This document shows positions 34,244-42,013 of a stretch of DNA of 64,000 nucleotides, piece after piece. A program made the translations under genes and the position numbers. The DNA is from Actinomadura sp. WMMA1423 (GTDB lineage Bacteria; Actinomycetota; Actinomycetes; Streptosporangiales; Streptosporangiaceae). Location: positions 5,332,001 to 5,396,000 of the forward strand of contig NZ_CP041244.1 in the NCBI RefSeq assembly GCF_006547145.1, read 5' to 3'. Below the pieces are notes generated by a model that saw only the letters and a program-made list of their open reading frames with translations, was not told the DNA's origin and made no database searches. The first letter of the stretch is position 1, and every line of letters begins with the position of its first letter.

Positions 34244-34588
34244 CTACCGGTTCTCGGGGAGTGACCTGACCTCAATTACGGCGCCGACCGGGAGCGGTCC
34301 GTAGACGTGGGGGAACATCTCGTCCCCGGCTGGTTCATAGCGGACGGGCGCGTCGAGGCGGGACACGTCGATCACCAGCAGGACCAGGTCCTCGCGGGGG
34401 ACGGCGCCGTAGAAGCGGCCTAGGACGCCCTCCACTTGGGCCATGTCGGACGAGCAGTGGATGAAGCCCTCCTCGTCAATGGTCCGGCCCAGGGTGGACA
34501 TGGCGTACGCCACGCCCGTGCTCCGGGCGGATTCCCAGCGGGTTCGTTCGGCGATGTGCAGGAGCGTGTCCTGGGGAGAGGCGGGCAT
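34244..34588 (-). CDS. DUF952-family protein
   Basis: 114 residues. It carries the DUF952 signature: LLHIAERTRWESARSTGVA, DEEGFIHCSSDMAQVEGVL, LVLLVIDVSRLDAPVRYEPA and FPHVYGPLPVGAVI. The family is broadly conserved and may resemble glutathione-transferase-like or uncharacterised enzymes; its function is not known. Start at the ATG at 34588. tRNA-Ser(GGA) follows on the same strand. Confidence 0.87.
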   Translation of the reverse strand: MPASPQDTLLHIAERTRWESARSTGVAYAMSTLGRTIDEEGFIHCSSDMAQVEGVLGRFYGAVPREDLVLLVIDVSRLDAPVRYEPAGDEMFPHVYGPLPVGAVIEVRSLPENR

Positions 34589-34648
34589 GGGGCGGAGACT
34601 ACGCCGGAAAGCGTGGCGATCCTGGGTCGGGGATGCCATAGACTTTGG

Positions 34649-34745
34649 GCAAGACCCCTCGCACGGCGTCACCCTGTGAACCTCCCCAGGGCCGGAAGGC
34701 AGCAAGGATAAGCAGGCTCTGGCGGGTGTGCGGGGGGTCCCTTGG
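34649..34745 (+). ncRNA. ffs: Signal recognition particle RNA (4.5S type)
   Basis: A compact SRP RNA of about 97 bases. The outer stem pairs GACCCCTCGCAC with GTGTGCGGGGGGTC. The conserved domain IV core is present: CCCAGGGCCGGAAGGCAGCA with the GGAA tetraloop, then GGATAAGCAGG. It pairs with Ffh for membrane targeting. It lies between DUF952 and dnaX, the usual place in actinomycetes. Ends are estimated. Confidence 0.93.
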
Positions 34746-34831
34746 TTTGACGGCGACCGGTCCGCTTTGACCGGTCCACGGCGACACGGCGCTTTCTGAC
34801 GCTCTGCTTCTCGAGGGAGGGCGGACCCCCG

Positions 34832-37168
34832 ATGAGTCTGGCTCTGTACCGCAAGTACCGGCCAGCGACGTTCGCCGAGCTGAAGGGGCAGGAGCACGTC
34901 GCAGAGCCCCTCCAGCAGGCGCTGCGCAACGGCCGGATCAACCACGCGTACCTGTTCAGCGGGCCGCGCGGGTGCGGCAAGACGTCCAGCGCCCGGATCC
35001 TCGCCCGCTCGCTGAACTGCGAGCAGGGGCCGACCCCCGACCCGTGCGGCAAGTGCGACTCGTGCGTCGCGCTCGGGCCGTCCGGCACCGGGCACATCGA
35101 CGTGATCGAGATCGACGCCGCGTCCCACGGTGGTGTGGACGACGCCCGCGACCTGCGGGAACGGGCCTTCTTCGCCCCGGTCTCGGCGCGCTTCAAGGTG
35201 TACATCATCGACGAGGCGCACATGGTCACCCGCGAGGGCTTCAACGCGCTGCTGAAGCTCGTCGAGGAGCCGCCGCCGCACCTGAAGTTCGTCTTCGCGA
35301 CGACGGAGCCGGAGAAGGTCATCGGGACGATCCGGTCCCGGACCCACCACTACCCGTTCCGCCTGATCCCGCCGGGCGTCCTGCAAGATCTCGTCGAGGA
35401 GATCCTGCGGAGCGAGGACGTGCCGTACGAGGCGTCCGCGCTGCCGCTGGCCGTGCGGGCCGGGGCGGGTTCCGCGCGCGACACGCTGTCGATCCTGGAC
35501 CAGCTCCTCGCCGGATCGGACGAGAAGGGCATCACGTACGCGCGGGCCGTGTCGCTGCTCGGCTACACCGACTCCGCGCTGCTGGACGAGGTGATCGCGG
35601 CCTTCGCGGGCCGGGACGGCGCCGCCGTGTTCGCCGCGGTCGACCGCGTGATCGAGAGCGGCCAGGACCCGCGACGCTTCACCGCCGACCTGCTGGAGCG
35701 CGTCCGCGACCTGGTGATCCTGTCGAACGTCCCGGAGGCCGGGGGCACCGGGCTGCTGAACGTCCCGCCCGACGAGCTGGAGCAGATGCGGCGCCAGGCG
35801 TCCTCGATGGGCCCCGGGGAGCTGACCCGCGCCGCCGATCTGCTGCACACCGGCCTCACCGAGATGCGCGGCGCCACGTCGCCGCGGCTGCTGCTGGAGC
35901 TGATCTGCGCCCGGATCCTTCTGCCGGCCGCCTATGAGGACGAGGCGTCCATGTTCGCCCGCCTCGACCGGCTGGAGCGCCAGGCCTCCCAGGGGGGCTT
36001 CGGTGCCGGCGGTGGCGGCCAGGCCGGGGCCGGCGGCGGCCAGGGTGGTGACCGTTTGGCGCAGGCCTTCGCGTCCGCTGCTCCGGCTTCCGGGCAGGCG
36101 CCGGGGCGGGGCGGCTCCGGGCAAGGATCTTCGGGGCAGGACGGCGCGGCGCGGGGAGCGTCCGGGCACGGCGGTGCGACCGAAGGGACGTCCGGTCCTG
36201 ACGGGGCGGCGCCGGGCGCCTACGGACAAGGGGACACGGCGCAGGGAACGCCGGGCCAGGCGGGGGCGACCTCGTCTCAGAACGGCACCGGTTCGCAAAC
36301 CCCCGGAACCCAGTCCCCTCCCTCCCGGGGGGCCGACCCCACTTCCAGTGTCAACCCCCACCCCACCACGGCGAACGCAGAACCCGGTTCTGTGGATAAC
36401 CGCGGATCCACCTCGGCCACCCCGGCCACCGCACCGCCCGCGTCCGACCCGGCCACCGCCGCACCGCCCGCGTCCGCCCAGCCCACCGCCGCACCGGCTG
36501 CGGCCTCCGCACGACCGGCGCCCACCGCACCGCCCGCACCCTCCAGAGCGCCCGCACCCCCGGCGTCCGCCGGCGCGACCGGAGGAGCGGACTTCTCCAC
36601 CATCCAGCGCCTGTGGCCCGACGTCGTCGAGGCCGTCAAGCAGAAGAGCCGCGCCACCTGGATGGTCATCATGTCCGGGGTCCAGCCGGTGTCGCTCGAC
36701 GGCAAGGTCCTCACGCTCGGCTTCGACGCGGAGGGGCGCCGCCTCGGCTTCGTCAACGGCGGCCGTGACGCCGTCCTGCGCGAGGTCTTCAAGGAGCGGA
36801 TGGGCGTCGACTGGCGGATCGAGACCGTCGTGGGCGGAGGATCCGGCGGCCCACCGCCGGGGGGCCGGCCGGGCCCTAGCGCGGGGTTCGGTGGGGCGGC
36901 CACACCGAACCCGGCACCGCAGCCGCGGCCGCTCTTCCAGCCCGCCGCGCAGCCGTCCGCGCCCAGGGCGGACCGGGCCCCGGAGCCCCCGCCCCCGCCG
37001 CCGGACGAGCCCCCGCCGCCGCCCGAGCCCGTGGACGAGAGCGACGAGGTCGACCCGGAGGGCGACGCCGACGCCGACGGCACCGAGGCCGAGATGAGCG
37101 GGATGGCGCTCATCCAGCGCGAGCTCGGCGGCCAGATCATCCGCGAGATCGACAACTCGGCGCACTAG
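34832..37168 (+). CDS. dnaX: DNA polymerase III subunit gamma/tau
   Basis: 778 residues. Residues 1-370 are the AAA+ clamp-loader part: Walker A GPRGCGKTSSAR, a four-Cys zinc module ending CGKCDSC, DEAH, sensor region TTEPEKVIGTIRSRTHHY. A Gly/Ala/Pro/Ser linker of about 200 residues follows, with loose repeats (DGAA, GASGHGG, ATAPPAS). The C-terminal tau-like domain begins near DFSTIQRLWPDVVEAVKQKS. No A6G slippery site was seen, so separate gamma production by -1 frameshifting is not indicated. The cluster is dnaX, ybaB, recR. Confidence 0.96.
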   Translation: MSLALYRKYRPATFAELKGQEHVAEPLQQALRNGRINHAYLFSGPRGCGKTSSARILARSLNCEQGPTPDPCGKCDSCVALGPSGTGHIDVIEIDAASHGGVDDARDLRERAFFAPVSARFKVYIIDEAHMVTREGFNALLKLVEEPPPHLKFVFATTEPEKVIGTIRSRTHHYPFRLIPPGVLQDLVEEILRSEDVPYEASALPLAVRAGAGSARDTLSILDQLLAGSDEKGITYARAVSLLGYTDSALLDEVIAAFAGRDGAAVFAAVDRVIESGQDPRRFTADLLERVRDLVILSNVPEAGGTGLLNVPPDELEQMRRQASSMGPGELTRAADLLHTGLTEMRGATSPRLLLELICARILLPAAYEDEASMFARLDRLERQASQGGFGAGGGGQAGAGGGQGGDRLAQAFASAAPASGQAPGRGGSGQGSSGQDGAARGASGHGGATEGTSGPDGAAPGAYGQGDTAQGTPGQAGATSSQNGTGSQTPGTQSPPSRGADPTSSVNPHPTTANAEPGSVDNRGSTSATPATAPPASDPATAAPPASAQPTAAPAAASARPAPTAPPAPSRAPAPPASAGATGGADFSTIQRLWPDVVEAVKQKSRATWMVIMSGVQPVSLDGKVLTLGFDAEGRRLGFVNGGRDAVLREVFKERMGVDWRIETVVGGGSGGPPPGGRPGPSAGFGGAATPNPAPQPRPLFQPAAQPSAPRADRAPEPPPPPPDEPPPPPEPVDESDEVDPEGDADADGTEAEMSGMALIQRELGGQIIREIDNSAH

Positions 37169-37329
37169 CCCGCCGGAGGGGCTGACATCTCGGACGTCTT
37201 GCGAAATGGCGTGCCGAGCTCCTCGCTTACCGAAACGGCCTGTGAACCCGTAGTCTCGTGGGACGCACGTCCGGTGGCTGGCGGAGCGCCAGAGAGAAGG
37301 CCCTCGGGGGCCGGAATGGGGAGTGCACC

Positions 37330-37701
37330 GTGGAACCCGGTGGTCAGCTGAACATGCAGGAACTCCTCCAGCAGGCACAGGCCATGCAGGAGCAGCTCTT
37401 CAACGCCCAGCGCGAGCTCGCGGAGACCGAGGTGACGGGGACCTCCGGCGGCGGGCTCGTCACCGCGAAGGTCAACGGGCAGGGCGAGGTCACGGGCCTG
37501 TCGATCGACCCGAAGGCGATCGACACCGACGACCCGGCCGACACGGCGGAGACGGTCGCCGACCTGGTGCTGGCCGCGATCCGCGACGCCGCCCGCGAGG
37601 CGCAGGAGCTCCAGCAGGAGAAGATGGGCCCGCTCGCCCAGGGCCTCGGTGGCGGCGGCGGGGGCATCCCCGGCGGCTTCCCCGGCCTCGGCGGCGCCTG
37701 A
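37330..37701 (+). CDS. YbaB/EbfC nucleoid-associated protein
   Basis: 123 residues. Central core MQELLQQAQAMQEQL, VTAKVNGQGEVTGLSIDP and AIRDAAREAQELQQEKM, ending in a Gly-rich tail. YbaB dimers bind DNA and stabilise it, and the gene travels with dnaX and recR. The GTG at 37330 (EPGGQLNMQ) gives the normal start; an ATG at 37354 is the alternative. Confidence 0.93.
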   Translation: MEPGGQLNMQELLQQAQAMQEQLFNAQRELAETEVTGTSGGGLVTAKVNGQGEVTGLSIDPKAIDTDDPADTAETVADLVLAAIRDAAREAQELQQEKMGPLAQGLGGGGGGIPGGFPGLGGA

Positions 37702-37744
37702 AACCGGGCCGCGAGCAGCAGACGACCAGTAAAGGAGGGGTCCG

Positions 37745-38344
37745 TTGTACGAAGGGGTGGTTCAGAACCTCATCGACGAGCTGGGCAGGCTGCCCGGCGT
37801 CGGCCCCAAGAGCGCGCAGCGGATCGCCTTCCATCTCCTCGCCGCCGATCCGGCCGACGTCGAGCGCCTCGGCAAGGCGCTCAAGGAGGTCAAGGACAAG
37901 GTCCGCTTCTGTAAAACCTGCGGGAACGTCGCAGAAGAAGAGGAATGCCGGATCTGCCGTGACGCGCGCCGCGACCCCCACATCATCTGCGTGGTGGAGG
38001 AGTCGAAGGACGTCGTCGCGATCGAGAAGACCCGCGAGTTCCGCGGCCGCTACCACGTGCTCGGCGGCGCGATCAGCCCGATCGAGGGCGTCGGCCCGGA
38101 CGACCTGCGCATCCGCGAGCTGATGCAGCGCCTCGCGGACGGGACGGTGACCGAGCTGATCCTCGCCACCGACCCCAACCTGGAGGGCGAGGCCACCGCG
38201 ACGTACCTCGCCCGGCTGGTCAAGCCCATGGGCATCACGGTCACCCGACTGGCCAGCGGCCTGCCGGTGGGTGGCGACCTCGAGTACGCCGACGAGGTCA
38301 CGCTGGGCCGCGCATTCGAAGGACGGAGGCTGCTCGATGTCTGA
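37745..38344 (+). CDS. recR: Recombination mediator RecR
   Basis: 199 residues, the standard length. N-terminal HhH (LGRLPGVGPKSAQRIAFHLL), a C4 zinc finger (CKTCGNVAEEEECRIC), then a Toprim domain with VVEESKDVVAIE and LILATDPNLEGEATATYL. RecR works with RecF/RecO to load RecA at gaps. The start is TTG at 37745 behind AAAGGAGGGG. It overlaps the DUF5063 gene by 8 bases. Confidence 0.96.
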   Translation: MYEGVVQNLIDELGRLPGVGPKSAQRIAFHLLAADPADVERLGKALKEVKDKVRFCKTCGNVAEEEECRICRDARRDPHIICVVEESKDVVAIEKTREFRGRYHVLGGAISPIEGVGPDDLRIRELMQRLADGTVTELILATDPNLEGEATATYLARLVKPMGITVTRLASGLPVGGDLEYADEVTLGRAFEGRRLLDV

Positions 38345-38894
38345 CACCAACAGCCCGCAGGACTGGAACGCCCTCGCCGAGCGCGTGGCGTGCCACGTCG
38401 ACAACTACCTGAACGGCCTGGAGGCCGTCGCCCGCGGCGATGGCGGGGTGCACACCATCCCGCTGCTCCTGCTGGAGGTTTCGCAGGTCATCCTGGCCGG
38501 CGCGCAGCTCGGTGCCAGCGCCGACGTGATCCTCCCGGACAACTGGGAGCCCGAGGTGGGCGACGACCCCGACCTCGACTCGATCCGGCAGGGCCTGGCC
38601 GAGCGCCTCCAGTCCATGGACGACTACATCGAGGTCTTCGATCCCTACAAGGACACCGAGCCGACCCCCTACCGCCTGTCGGACGACTTGGTGGACGTCG
38701 CCAGCGACCTCGTCCATGGCCTCCGCCACTACAACAAGGACCGTCCCCTGGAGGCCCTCTGGTGGTGGCAGTACTCCTACTTCAACCACTGGGGCAACCA
38801 CGCCGGCGCCGCGCTCCGCGCCCTGCACGCCTTCGTGGCCGACGCCCGCCTGAGCGTCGCCACAGAAGTAGCGACAGAGGCCGCCCCAGCCTGA
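38337..38894 (+). CDS. DUF5063-family protein
   Basis: 185 residues, acidic. It matches the family that follows recR in actinomycetes: ALAERVACHVDNYLNGLEAV, VILPDNWEPEVGDDPDLDSI, YIEVFDPYKDTEPTPYRLSD and WWWQYSYFNHWGNHAGAALR. The function is unknown, though the constant position suggests a link to recombination or replication. The ATG at 38337 overlaps the recR stop (ATGTCTGA). Confidence 0.88.
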   Translation: MSDTNSPQDWNALAERVACHVDNYLNGLEAVARGDGGVHTIPLLLLEVSQVILAGAQLGASADVILPDNWEPEVGDDPDLDSIRQGLAERLQSMDDYIEVFDPYKDTEPTPYRLSDDLVDVASDLVHGLRHYNKDRPLEALWWWQYSYFNHWGNHAGAALRALHAFVADARLSVATEVATEAAPA

Positions 38895-38909
38895 CCGGCC
38901 CACGCCCCC

Positions 38910-39022
38910 TCGACCGCGCTCCCATGCCGCGACCGCGCTCCCATCTGCCGCGACCGCGCCCCCGCCTGACCCGAACGCGTCCCGCCTGATCCGAACGCGC
39001 TCCCGGCCTGGCCGGACCCTTC
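38910..39022. repeat. Degenerate ~20-base tandem repeats
   Basis: Between the DUF5063 stop and the next gene, a unit of about 20 bases recurs five to six times with drift: cgaccgcgctcccatgc, cgcgaccgcgctcccatc, cgcgaccgcgcccccgcc, then cccgaacgcgtcccgcc and tccgaacgcgctcccgg. It looks like replication slippage. No gene or binding role is implied. Confidence 0.6.
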
Positions 39023-39026
39023 CCGT

Positions 39027-39569
39027 CTAGCCGGACGCGGCGGGCCCTGTCCGCGCGCCCAGCGCCCACGCGATCAGCTCGGCCGCCTTCTCGGCATCCG
39101 AGCCGATCTGCCCGCTCCCCCCGCGACGCCACGCGTACTGCTCGAGGTCGTCGTCCCAGGCGACCTGCGCCTCCTGCCCCCGGTAGGAGACGTGCAGTAA
39201 TCCGCCGCCGTCCGGTCGCGCCGCCGCGATCTGCGGGGCCCGCCGCCTCAGCGCCGCGTACAGGGACGGCAGCGGCCCCCGGCGAACCCTCGGCAACTCG
39301 TCGAACGCGCCCATCAGCTCTCCCATCAGCTCGGTCACCGCCTCACCCGCCCCCACCGGGTCATGGCAAGGACGCAGCGGACCACCGATGACCGAGATGA
39401 ACCACGGCACCCCGCCAACGCCTGCCTTTACATAGACGCCTGACCCCACCGAAGGGTGGTCCGTCGGGAAGATCTCGACAGTGGCCGGGAACGCCCCATA
39501 GCGCTTACGGAAGAGCAACCCCCGCGTCACCAGCGCCTCAGCGAGCTCACCCAGATACTGCGGTTCCAT
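39027..39569 (-). CDS. Conserved hypothetical protein
   Basis: 180 residues, unrecognised. It has no signal peptide or membrane segment. Middle stretches GVYVKAGVGGVPWFISVIGG and PQIAAARPDGGGLLHVSYRG suggest a mixed alpha/beta fold; the C-terminus has EKAAELIAWALGA. The ATG at 39569 overlaps the stop of a 33-codon open frame just upstream (TGATGG), which points to co-translation. Function unknown. Confidence 0.7.
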   Translation of the reverse strand: MEPQYLGELAEALVTRGLLFRKRYGAFPATVEIFPTDHPSVGSGVYVKAGVGGVPWFISVIGGPLRPCHDPVGAGEAVTELMGELMGAFDELPRVRRGPLPSLYAALRRRAPQIAAARPDGGGLLHVSYRGQEAQVAWDDDLEQYAWRRGGSGQIGSDAEKAAELIAWALGARTGPAASG

Positions 39570-39670
39570 CAGTCCACCCAGATGATCGCCCCAGTGACCT
39601 CATCCTGCATCGCCCTAGCGACCGGATCGGGCACCCCATACTCGATGCGCCCGCTATAGGACACGGTCAC
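39569..39670 (-). CDS. Possible 33-residue small protein
   Basis: The short frame reads VTVSYSGRIEYGVPDPVARA and continues to GAIIWVD. Its TGA overlaps the ATG of the 180-residue gene. No good ribosome-binding site precedes the GTG. The overlap is the main argument for a real gene; chance is still possible. Confidence 0.35.
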   Translation of the reverse strand: MTVSYSGRIEYGVPDPVARAMQDEVTGAIIWVD

Positions 39671-39699
39671 GCGGAGGACCGAACCGGCCCGGACAGGGG

Positions 39700-39735
39700 C
39701 GAGGGTCGTCCGGGGCACTGACCGGACGACCCTCG
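39700..39735 (-). terminator. Hairpin terminator of the CU044_5270-type gene
   Basis: CGAGGGTCGTCCGG (39700-39713) pairs perfectly with CCGGACGACCCTCG (39722-39735) around loop GGCACTGA. It lies 12 bases after the end of the gene at 39747 and would stop that minus-strand transcript. No T-run. Confidence 0.6.
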
Positions 39736-39746
39736 TCTGGGGGATG

Positions 39747-40712
39747 TCAGGGGCGTTGGCCGGGGCGGTCGACGACGCCCGTGGCCAGGCGGACGGACCA
39801 GCTCTCGACGGCGCCCTTCAGGAAGCGTCCTCCGTCCGGCATGGTCTGATCACGGGCGATGGTGGTGCGGTGGCCCCGGTAGGCGTAGGTGGACGGGTCC
39901 AGGAGCACCTCCTCGTTCGCCCAGCCCTCGATGAGGAACGAGACCGAGATCGCCTTGTGCCCCGCCCCGTCCTTGGCGTTCCGGTTCACGGTGACGCCGG
40001 GGATCCTGGCCATCGCGCGGTAGGCGGCGGCGGTCTGGGCGGGGGGCAGCGCGCCGTTGTTCAGCAGCAGTGACCCGAGCAGCTGGAACGCCCTCGTGTC
40101 ACGGGGGCGCGGCGATCCCGCCTTCAGGGCCCAGCTCAGCATTTCGTCCGGGTCGGTGGGCAGCTTGGCGACGGTGGCGTAGTCGATCGGCGGCATCCCC
40201 CCGCCCGTGGCGGAGGTGACGAGCTTGCCGTGGTCGTAATCCGCCATGCGCCTGCCGTCCGCTCGGACCCACTGCCGGTCGACCTGCTTCGTCAGCGGTG
40301 ACCCCGGCTTGACGACCTGGCTACGGCCGGGGACTGCGCTGCGCCGGTAGATGGTCTCGGTGTAGACCCATTGGTCGGAACGCGGCGCGGTGAACGGCTG
40401 CTTCAGCGCGAACGTCGCGGCGACGTTCAGCACCTGCTCCGCCTCCGTCGCCGCCACGGGCGCCGGGTGCCGGCCGCCGTCGCCGCCGCCCGTGGCGACG
40501 ACGGTGCCTGCGATGAGCGCCCCGGCGACGCCTCCCGCGGCGACGAGGCGGAACGTCGTCCGGCGGGACGGCCCGCCGCGGCGGGCCGCCGACGCGGTGA
40601 TCCGCTCGAAGGCGGCGCGTCCGGCCGGGTCGTGGGCGGCGCCGTCGAAGGCGCCGGGCGGGCAGGGGTCGGCCGGGGCCATGATGCGGCGGACTTCGTG
40701 GAGGTCGTTCAT
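39747..40712 (-). CDS. CU044_5270-family membrane protein
   Basis: 321 residues. An N-terminal cytoplasmic segment (NDLHEVRRIMAPADP) is followed by one membrane helix (FRLVAAGGVAGALIAGTVVA, about 53-72) and an outside domain with QWVYTETIYRRSAV and GVTVNRNAKDGAGHKAISVS. The family commonly follows ECF sigma factor genes. Its ATG overlaps the sigma stop (ATGA), so they are coupled, and it may act as an anti-sigma-like or sensing partner. Confidence 0.82.
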   Translation of the reverse strand: MNDLHEVRRIMAPADPCPPGAFDGAAHDPAGRAAFERITASAARRGGPSRRTTFRLVAAGGVAGALIAGTVVATGGGDGGRHPAPVAATEAEQVLNVAATFALKQPFTAPRSDQWVYTETIYRRSAVPGRSQVVKPGSPLTKQVDRQWVRADGRRMADYDHGKLVTSATGGGMPPIDYATVAKLPTDPDEMLSWALKAGSPRPRDTRAFQLLGSLLLNNGALPPAQTAAAYRAMARIPGVTVNRNAKDGAGHKAISVSFLIEGWANEEVLLDPSTYAYRGHRTTIARDQTMPDGGRFLKGAVESWSVRLATGVVDRPGQRP

Positions 40713-41254
40713 GCCTGGGGGCTCCTCTGCAGATGGGCGGCGGGCGCGGGGCGGTCGGCGGCGTCGATCTCGGCGAGAGCGGCGGTCAGGCGGCGCCGGG
40801 CGCGGTGCAGGCGCACGGAGAACGTCTTGACCGAGCACCCCGCCGCGGTCGCCGCGGCCTGGGCGTCGAGACCGTCCCAGCCGACGAGCTGGAGGACCTC
40901 GCGGTCGCGGGCCGGCAGGCGGCCGAGCGCGGCGGTGATGCGGCCGCCCTCGGCCAGCCCGGACGCCTCGTCGGCGGCCGGGGCGTGCGGGCCGTCGCCG
41001 CGCAGCCGGTTCCACAACCGGGTGCGCCGCCGGCGGCTCCGCATCTCGTTGGCGAGGACGTTGCGGGCGACGTTCAGCAGCCAGGGGAACGGGCGGTCTG
41101 GCGGGATGTCATCCCGGCGCCGCCAGGCGACCAGGAACGTCTCCGCGGCGATGTCCCGGGCCGTGTCGTGGTCGGTCCGACGCGCCGCGTACCTGAGCAC
41201 GTCGTCGTAGTGCGCGTCCCACAACCGGGTGAACTCCCCGTCTGGATCCGGCAC
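40709..41254 (-). CDS. ECF RNA polymerase sigma factor
   Basis: 181 residues. Region 2 reads FTRLWDAHYDDVLRYAARRT then FLVAWRRRDDIPPDRPFPWL and LNVARNVLANEMRS; region 4 has LPARDREVLQLVGWDGLDAQ and AATAAGCSVKTFSVRLHRAR. The start is a GTG at 41254, giving a normal length. The stop overlaps the CU044_5270 gene. Its own target promoters were not found. Confidence 0.9.
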   Translation of the reverse strand: MPDPDGEFTRLWDAHYDDVLRYAARRTDHDTARDIAAETFLVAWRRRDDIPPDRPFPWLLNVARNVLANEMRSRRRRTRLWNRLRGDGPHAPAADEASGLAEGGRITAALGRLPARDREVLQLVGWDGLDAQAAATAAGCSVKTFSVRLHRARRRLTAALAEIDAADRPAPAAHLQRSPQA

Positions 41255-41340
41255 GCCGGCTCCCTTCTCTCGGGTCGGTGTCGCCCAGAGATGTCCGGCA
41301 GGGCCGCTTCGCCTACACCTTGATCGAAAAGTGCGCCGCC

Positions 41341-41901
41341 TCAGTCGCGGCGGGCGTGGAGGGGGACCTTGGCTGCCTGGGCGGCCATCGCGGCGATCTC
41401 GCGGACGTCCATGGACGCCAGGGGTTCGATGCCCAGCAGGTAGCGGCCGTAGGCGATGCCGAGAGTCTGGCTCAGGAGCAGGGCGGCGCGTTCGCGGACG
41501 GCGGGGTCGTCCGGCAGGGCCTTCTCCAGGGCGGGGACGATCTCCTTGTCGAAGATGGCCTGGACGCGGGCCGCCGCGTCGGGATGGGTGGGGGCCGTGC
41601 GCAGCAGGACGGTCTCGGCGGTGTTCTCGGCGGCCTCCCAGCGGGCCAGGAACGACTGGATGTAGGCGGCCGCCGCGTCGTCGGCCTCGCCGAGGTCGGG
41701 GACGGCGAGGTCGATGGCCGAGGCCGCGGCGTAGAGCTCGGCCTTGCTCCCGAAGTACCGGATGACCATGGACGGGTCGATGTCGGCGTCCGCCGCGATC
41801 GCCCGGATCGTCGTGCGCTCGTAGCCGTCCTCGGCGAACCGGTGCCGGGCCGCGTCCAGGATCGCCGTCCGGGTCGCCGCCGAACGCTCGGTGAAAGCCA
41901 T
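41341..41901 (-). CDS. TetR-family transcriptional repressor
   Basis: 186 residues. HTH ATRTAILDAARHRFAEDGYE, TTIRAIAADADIDPSMVIRY and FGSKAELYAAA are classic TetR. The C-terminal domain is ligand-binding and gives no hint of effector. It is divergent from the flavin monooxygenase at 42014, and repeated GCCA...TGGC sites lie between them. Start at the ATG at 41901. Confidence 0.9.
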   Translation of the reverse strand: MAFTERSAATRTAILDAARHRFAEDGYERTTIRAIAADADIDPSMVIRYFGSKAELYAAASAIDLAVPDLGEADDAAAAYIQSFLARWEAAENTAETVLLRTAPTHPDAAARVQAIFDKEIVPALEKALPDDPAVRERAALLLSQTLGIAYGRYLLGIEPLASMDVREIAAMAAQAAKVPLHARRD

Positions 41902-41915
41902 GCCCGCCAACATAT

Positions 41916-41990
41916 GCCATCAAGCGTTGGCAAACAGGGGGATGACGGTCTAGAGTTCCAACATCAGTTGGCCATCAACTGTTGGCAAAC
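41916..41990. promoter_or_regulatory. Repeated TetR-type operators
   Basis: A 20-base element is present twice with two mismatches: GCCATCAAGCGTTGGCAAAC (41916-41935) and GCCATCAACTGTTGGCAAAC (41971-41990). Each contains an imperfect 16-base palindrome GCCA-N8-TGGC. A perfect CAGTTG-GCCAT-CAACTG palindrome (41965-41981) overlaps the second. They fill the space between the divergent genes and suit repression of both. Confidence 0.6.
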
Positions 41991-42013
41991 GGGCATTGGC
42001 AACGGGAGTGAAC

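Noticed and set aside
34832..37168. Programmed frameshift in dnaX
   Set aside because: No A6G-type slippery heptamer was seen; the linker is simply GC-rich and repetitive.
34244..37378. 1044-codon minus-strand open frame over dnaX
   Set aside because: It is a shadow of dnaX made of Arg/Gly/Asp-rich sequence. Only the first 345 bases at its end (DUF952) are real.
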